DNA from: Nostoc sp. ATCC 43529
GTDB taxonomy: Bacteria > Cyanobacteriota > Cyanobacteriia > Cyanobacteriales > Nostocaceae
Assembly (NCBI GenBank): GCA_003326205.1
Contig: LWTK01000033.1
Location: forward strand, 158,115 to 222,114
Direction of reading: 5' to 3'
DNA length: 64,000 bases
Under the pieces are notes generated by a model. That model worked only from the letters and a program-made list of their open reading frames with translations. It had not been told where the DNA came from and did not search any database. The translations under genes and the position numbers were made by a program. Below, piece by piece: positions 61,355 through 64,000 of the stretch (positions within the stretch are counted from its first letter, which is position 1; each line of letters begins with the position of its first letter).

Positions 61355-61855
61355 TAATAATTGAAATAAGCATATAACTTTGCTGGTTAGATTTAAGCAT
61401 CCTCTTTTTAATAATTTTTTGGCATCACAGATACTCATACCAATTCTGTATGAAGATGCATTTATTTTTTTAACGAACCGCCTTCTCTACGAGAGGCTTC
61501 CGCCAACAGCGATCGCTCTTTTACGAATTTCCATAGGTACAGTCATACAAAACCCGACGTCATTGGTATGTAGCTTAGATTATAGCTAGCGTTTAGTTAG
61601 TGATGATTCCAAAACTATAGGACTCATATTTGATTTTTTAAATATAGCAGTTGAACCATAGTTTAGGACATAAGCTAACCATAAAACACAGACATCAATA
61701 GCCTTTCTTTGCCTGTTGCCTATTGCCCATTGCCTCTTGCCTCCTATACTTAAAACCTCTCTCCACGCAGGAAAGAGGATTTAAAACCACCAGTCCAGCA
61801 ATAAAATTTTTTCTGGTTCCCTCTCTTAAAATGAGAAGGTTAAGAAGAAACTAAT
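61355..61855. repeat. repeat-rich gap
   Basis: No gene in 500 bases. An element at 61437-61569 has ATACCAAT/ATTGGTAT ends like that at 15946. A lone end of the CTATAGGA family lies at 61614-61640, and a TTGCCTA heptamer run at 61703-61745. The frame 61380-61589 merely crosses these repeats. Confidence 0.6.
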
Positions 61856-62317
61856 TTAACCGTTGGAGAATAAAACCGGAGAATCGAGAATCTTCAACTG
61901 GATCAATACCAAAATCAACAAGGTATAAACTGTTGAAGAAATTAGACCAGTAAATAACTCTTTTTTGAGGTTATGCTCTTTGGGTTCTTTTTGAAAGATG
62001 TCCTTAGAACCAAATTGCATCAACAGAATTCCCACAATATTGGAGAGCCAATACCCTATAATTGAACAGGGTAAAAGTAATTTTGGCGAAAGTAAACTGC
62101 ATCCATAGCCAAAGGCATAAGCTATTGGCAAATTAAAAAGTAAGTCATTCCACCAACATAGTGGTGACAATAAATATCCCAGTACTAGAAAAAACCCACC
62201 TCTGAGCTTTTTGAAAATATCTTTTTTGAACTCCTTTGAAATAGCTGGCTCTAACTGCTCAGTCATTGTCTGGTTTTCGAGGCTCAACTCTTGACTCACT
62301 TGTTGGACGTTTTGCAT
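61856..62317 (-). CDS. small multi-pass membrane protein
   Basis: 153 residues, not recognised. A polar N-terminus (about 40 residues) is followed by hydrophobic segments GGFFLVLGYLLSPLCWWNDLLFNLPIAYAFGYGCSLL, LLPCSIIGYWLSNIVGILLM and LISSTVYTLLILVLIQLKIL: about four passes. A loop with many Lys/Glu (KDIFQKEPKEHNLKKE) separates the last two. AGGAATAG precedes ATG 62317. It is divergent from the gene at 62568. Confidence 0.75.
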   Translation of the reverse strand: MQNVQQVSQELSLENQTMTEQLEPAISKEFKKDIFKKLRGGFFLVLGYLLSPLCWWNDLLFNLPIAYAFGYGCSLLSPKLLLPCSIIGYWLSNIVGILLMQFGSKDIFQKEPKEHNLKKELFTGLISSTVYTLLILVLIQLKILDSPVLFSNG

Positions 62318-62567
62318 AAAAAACCACTATTCCTATCTACTTAGTGTAGTTTAAACTAAAAACTAGACTAAAGTCTAGTCCAAAAGTAATACTATTTTGA
62401 GTCATTGGTTATTAGTAGAGATGCGATTATACTCTTACGAGAAGCCGCTCTTCGAGCGTCTACGCATCTCTACAATAGTCTGCACATCTGCTGGATATAT
62501 ATAGCAGTTACAAAAATCTGAAATAATAATAGCTACAATAAAACTACTGAACTATCTGAATAGGAAA

Positions 62568-62840
62568 ATGACAGATTTAACTGCAAATAACACATTTGTC
62601 ATAGCAGGAATTGTGTTTGTAACAATTGCTGTCATCGGGCAATCCAAATTAGGTTTTATTGAAATTAATCCAGGTTGCTTTGGCAGATTGTTGGCTTTAT
62701 TTATTGGGATTTTAAGCCTTTTATATGCTGTGGGATTATTAAATTTTTCCGTGGCAAATCTTGATTCATTAAGAACTTATCTGCTAGAACTAATTCAACA
62801 GAGTCTAAGCTCAATTAATGAACTTTTGCAAGGTTCATAA
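62568..62840 (+). CDS. small two-pass membrane protein
   Basis: 90 residues. Two helices (TFVIAGIVFVTIAVIG and LLALFIGILSLLYAVGLL) flank a short loop with FIEINPGCFGR, and the tail is amphipathic (LRTYLLELIQQSLSSINELL). No family recognised; similar short proteins are common in cyanobacteria. ATG 62568 has AATAGGAAA before it. Confidence 0.7.
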   Translation: MTDLTANNTFVIAGIVFVTIAVIGQSKLGFIEINPGCFGRLLALFIGILSLLYAVGLLNFSVANLDSLRTYLLELIQQSLSSINELLQGS

Positions 62841-63512
62841 TGATTGGTAAAGATTGGAATTTGGGATTAAGGGTAAAGGTGTTAATAAAACAATACGCTT
62901 GGTGTTAAGGAAAATTGTAGGTTGGGTTGAACGAAGTGAAACCCAACAAACCAGCGAACATATTGGGTTACCCTGCGGGATCTTGCTACGTTCCTCAAAC
63001 GCCACTTGCTACCCTGCGGGTTCTCCGAAGGAGTACAAGCCGGGAAACCCGACCAACGCAGTCGCTCCCCCACTTACAGGAGTTTAGTTTGTTAGTCTTA
63101 ACCCAAGCGTATTGGTTAATAAAACTCCAAGAAATAAGTTAGTACTACTTGTGGGGTGGCTTGGAAAGGCCACCCAATCAATAGGGTAGTGGTTCGTCGC
63201 ATTAGTTCTGATAGGTAAATAAGTTTGTAGTTAGGACTTTAGTCCTTGATTTTTCAGCACTGAAGTGCTTACTACAAACTCATCAAAATTAATGCGATAG
63301 ACCACTACTGGTCTATCGCATTAATTTTGAGGGATAAATATGTTTGTAGTAAGGACTTTAGTCCTATAATGTTCAAGCACTAAAGTGCTTACTACGAACC
63401 TCTTAAAACTTTTGGGACAGACCAGTAGGCGAGACGCCGACCCCACAATAGTTAATTGGATATTTTTTGATTTGTCAGTTTCTAATTTAGCGTTGAACTA
63501 TTGCAAGTATAA
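62841..63512. repeat. repeat block with tandem units and a 48-bp palindrome
   Basis: No gene. It holds a GTAGGTTGGGTTGAACGAAG-type repeat with CTACCCTGCGGG elements (62917-63045), then two imperfect tandem units of about 118 bases (roughly 63193-63310 and 63311-63420). Their junction is a palindrome with perfect 22-bp arms (63283-63304, 63309-63330). Each unit contains AAGGACTTTAGTCCT and AGCACTAAAGTGCT palindromes also found near 30524. Confidence 0.75.
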
Positions 63513-63725
63513 TTAATAATAAGCTCCGATAAGGCTGTAAGTCAGACTAGCTAATACTAATAGGGTAACAATTACATAAATAAATTCTCGCTTTATTAGA
63601 AAAGCCAATAGAGAAATTACTACCCGTAAAATAGGAGTAGCAATTAGTAGTAATAGTCCCAGTTGAATAATACCGCGTTGGCGTAGCCCGCCGTAGGCAT
63701 CGCTGGGAGCATCCCAATTTTGCAA
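63513..63725 (-). pseudogene. DUF1634 membrane protein, 5'-truncated by a repeat
   Basis: 70 residues. The last 53 (from RGIIQLGLLLLIATPILRVV, then LLAFLIKREFIYVIVTLLVL) are a good DUF1634 C-terminus with two helices. The first 17 (MQNWDAPSDAYGGLRQ) are translated from a palindromic repeat (63675-63715, GCGTAGCCCGCCGTAGGCATCGC). The family's N-terminal helix and loop are missing. Probably a remnant; a residual peptide could still be made from the TTG. Confidence 0.7.
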
Positions 63726-63729
63726 AAAT

Positions 63730-63770
63730 AAAGAAAGAAAAATTATTCGCGACGAATCGTCGCGAATAAT
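63730..63770 (-). terminator. intrinsic terminator of the last gene
   Basis: Perfect 14-bp arms (ATTATTCGCGACGA at 63742-63755 and its complement at 63757-63770), followed on the minus strand by TTTTTCTTTCTTT. It lies 10 bases after the stop of the gene at 63781. Confidence 0.85.
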
Positions 63771-63780
63771 AAGGGGGAAC

Positions 63781-64000
63781 TTAATCTTGTGGATCTTCCT
63801 CCTCTTGCTCAGAACCAGAACTAATATCTAGTAGACAATTATCAAGGGTATCAATTATTTTCTGTAGCTCATCCCAAACATAACGTCTGAAAACAGACAT
63901 AACAGCATCAATATGTTCAGTAGTACCAGCTTTGCCTAAATGCTTGTATTTACTCAGTTTTGAAGATGTCACTTGAGGTAAGCAAGGAGTAGAAGCTTGT
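63781..64000 (-). CDS. partial hypothetical protein (5' end outside window)
   Basis: The frame is open to base 64000 through QASTPCLPQV, so the GTG at 63972 is probably not the start. About 72 residues are visible: a Lys-rich segment (KLSKYKHLGKAGTTEHIDAV), a helical stretch (MSVFRRYVWDELQKIIDTLDNCLL) and an acidic tail (SGSEQEEEDPQD). No family recognised. A strong terminator directly follows, supporting a real transcribed gene. Confidence 0.6.
   Translation of the reverse strand, partial: QASTPCLPQVTSSKLSKYKHLGKAGTTEHIDAVMSVFRRYVWDELQKIIDTLDNCLLDISSGSEQEEEDPQD

Noticed and set aside
61380..61589. 69-residue frame
   Set aside because: It crosses repeat ends and heptamer-like sequence; no coding character.
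62854..63142. Overlapping frames of 63-77 residues on both strands
   Set aside because: They translate a GTTGGGTT/CCCTGCGGG repeat block; none has a ribosome site or family pattern.

Overview
The window looks like a piece of chromosome from a filamentous, probably heterocyst-forming, cyanobacterium (Nostocales). The signs are: the HIP1 octamer GCGATCGC throughout; heptamer short tandem repeats of the TTGCCTA, CCAATGA and GGGACTG kinds between genes; many small palindromic or MITE-like repeats; and cyanobacterial gene types (FtsH3-like thylakoid protease, helical carotenoid protein, LtrA, squalene-hopene cyclase, Uma2 and Rpn-like nuclease families, TPR-CHAT protein, group II intron). No rRNA, tRNA or CRISPR array was seen.

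Layout. 1-11.2 kb: 3' end of acetate kinase, a beta-lactamase-fold serine hydrolase, a Tat-type aldo/keto reductase, an unrecognised two-gene membrane operon, a run of GNAT and class IV aminotransferase genes, and ftsH. 11.4-21.3 kb: a Rieske oxygenase, an RTX protein remnant, LtrA, two nearly identical tandem Rpn-type genes, a three-part fusion (cNMP-binding, degenerate sigma-54-type AAA+, membrane polyferredoxin) and a small transaldolase. 21.9-25.2 kb: a trypsin-like protease preceded by two small proteins that repeat its N-terminal domain, then two small peptides with double-glycine leaders. 25.7-28.3 kb: a tight operon of PRC-barrel protein, PRPP synthetase, phosphoribosyltransferase and alpha/beta hydrolase. 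28.5-37.1 kb: WD40 protein, atypical SDR, second Rieske oxygenase, YjbQ, aminotransferase, RRM protein and two Uma2 copies.

37.3-40.4 kb: thymidylate kinase (tmk) is split after its P-loop Lys codon by a 2.4-kb group II intron. The intron encodes a maturase/RT whose YADD motif reads YADE. 40.4-45.3 kb: MAPEG protein, helical carotenoid protein, squalene-hopene cyclase. 45.5-52.5 kb: a four-gene cluster of TPR-CHAT protease (19 near-identical 46-residue repeats), zinc-ribbon protein, Uma2 nuclease and multi-pass membrane protein. It lies between shc and hpnB, both hopanoid genes, and is the best candidate here for an undescribed protease-effector (conflict) system.

52.8-64 kb: hpnB with an in-frame palindromic insertion, a decayed AbiE-like toxin-antitoxin pair, and a redox/electrophile cluster (ArsR regulator divergent from thioredoxin, SDR, old yellow enzyme, nitroreductase, MFS remnant, SDR, methyltransferase). 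The end holds small membrane proteins, a DUF1634 remnant and a partial gene running off the right edge. All family calls come from reading motifs by eye; no database search was run.
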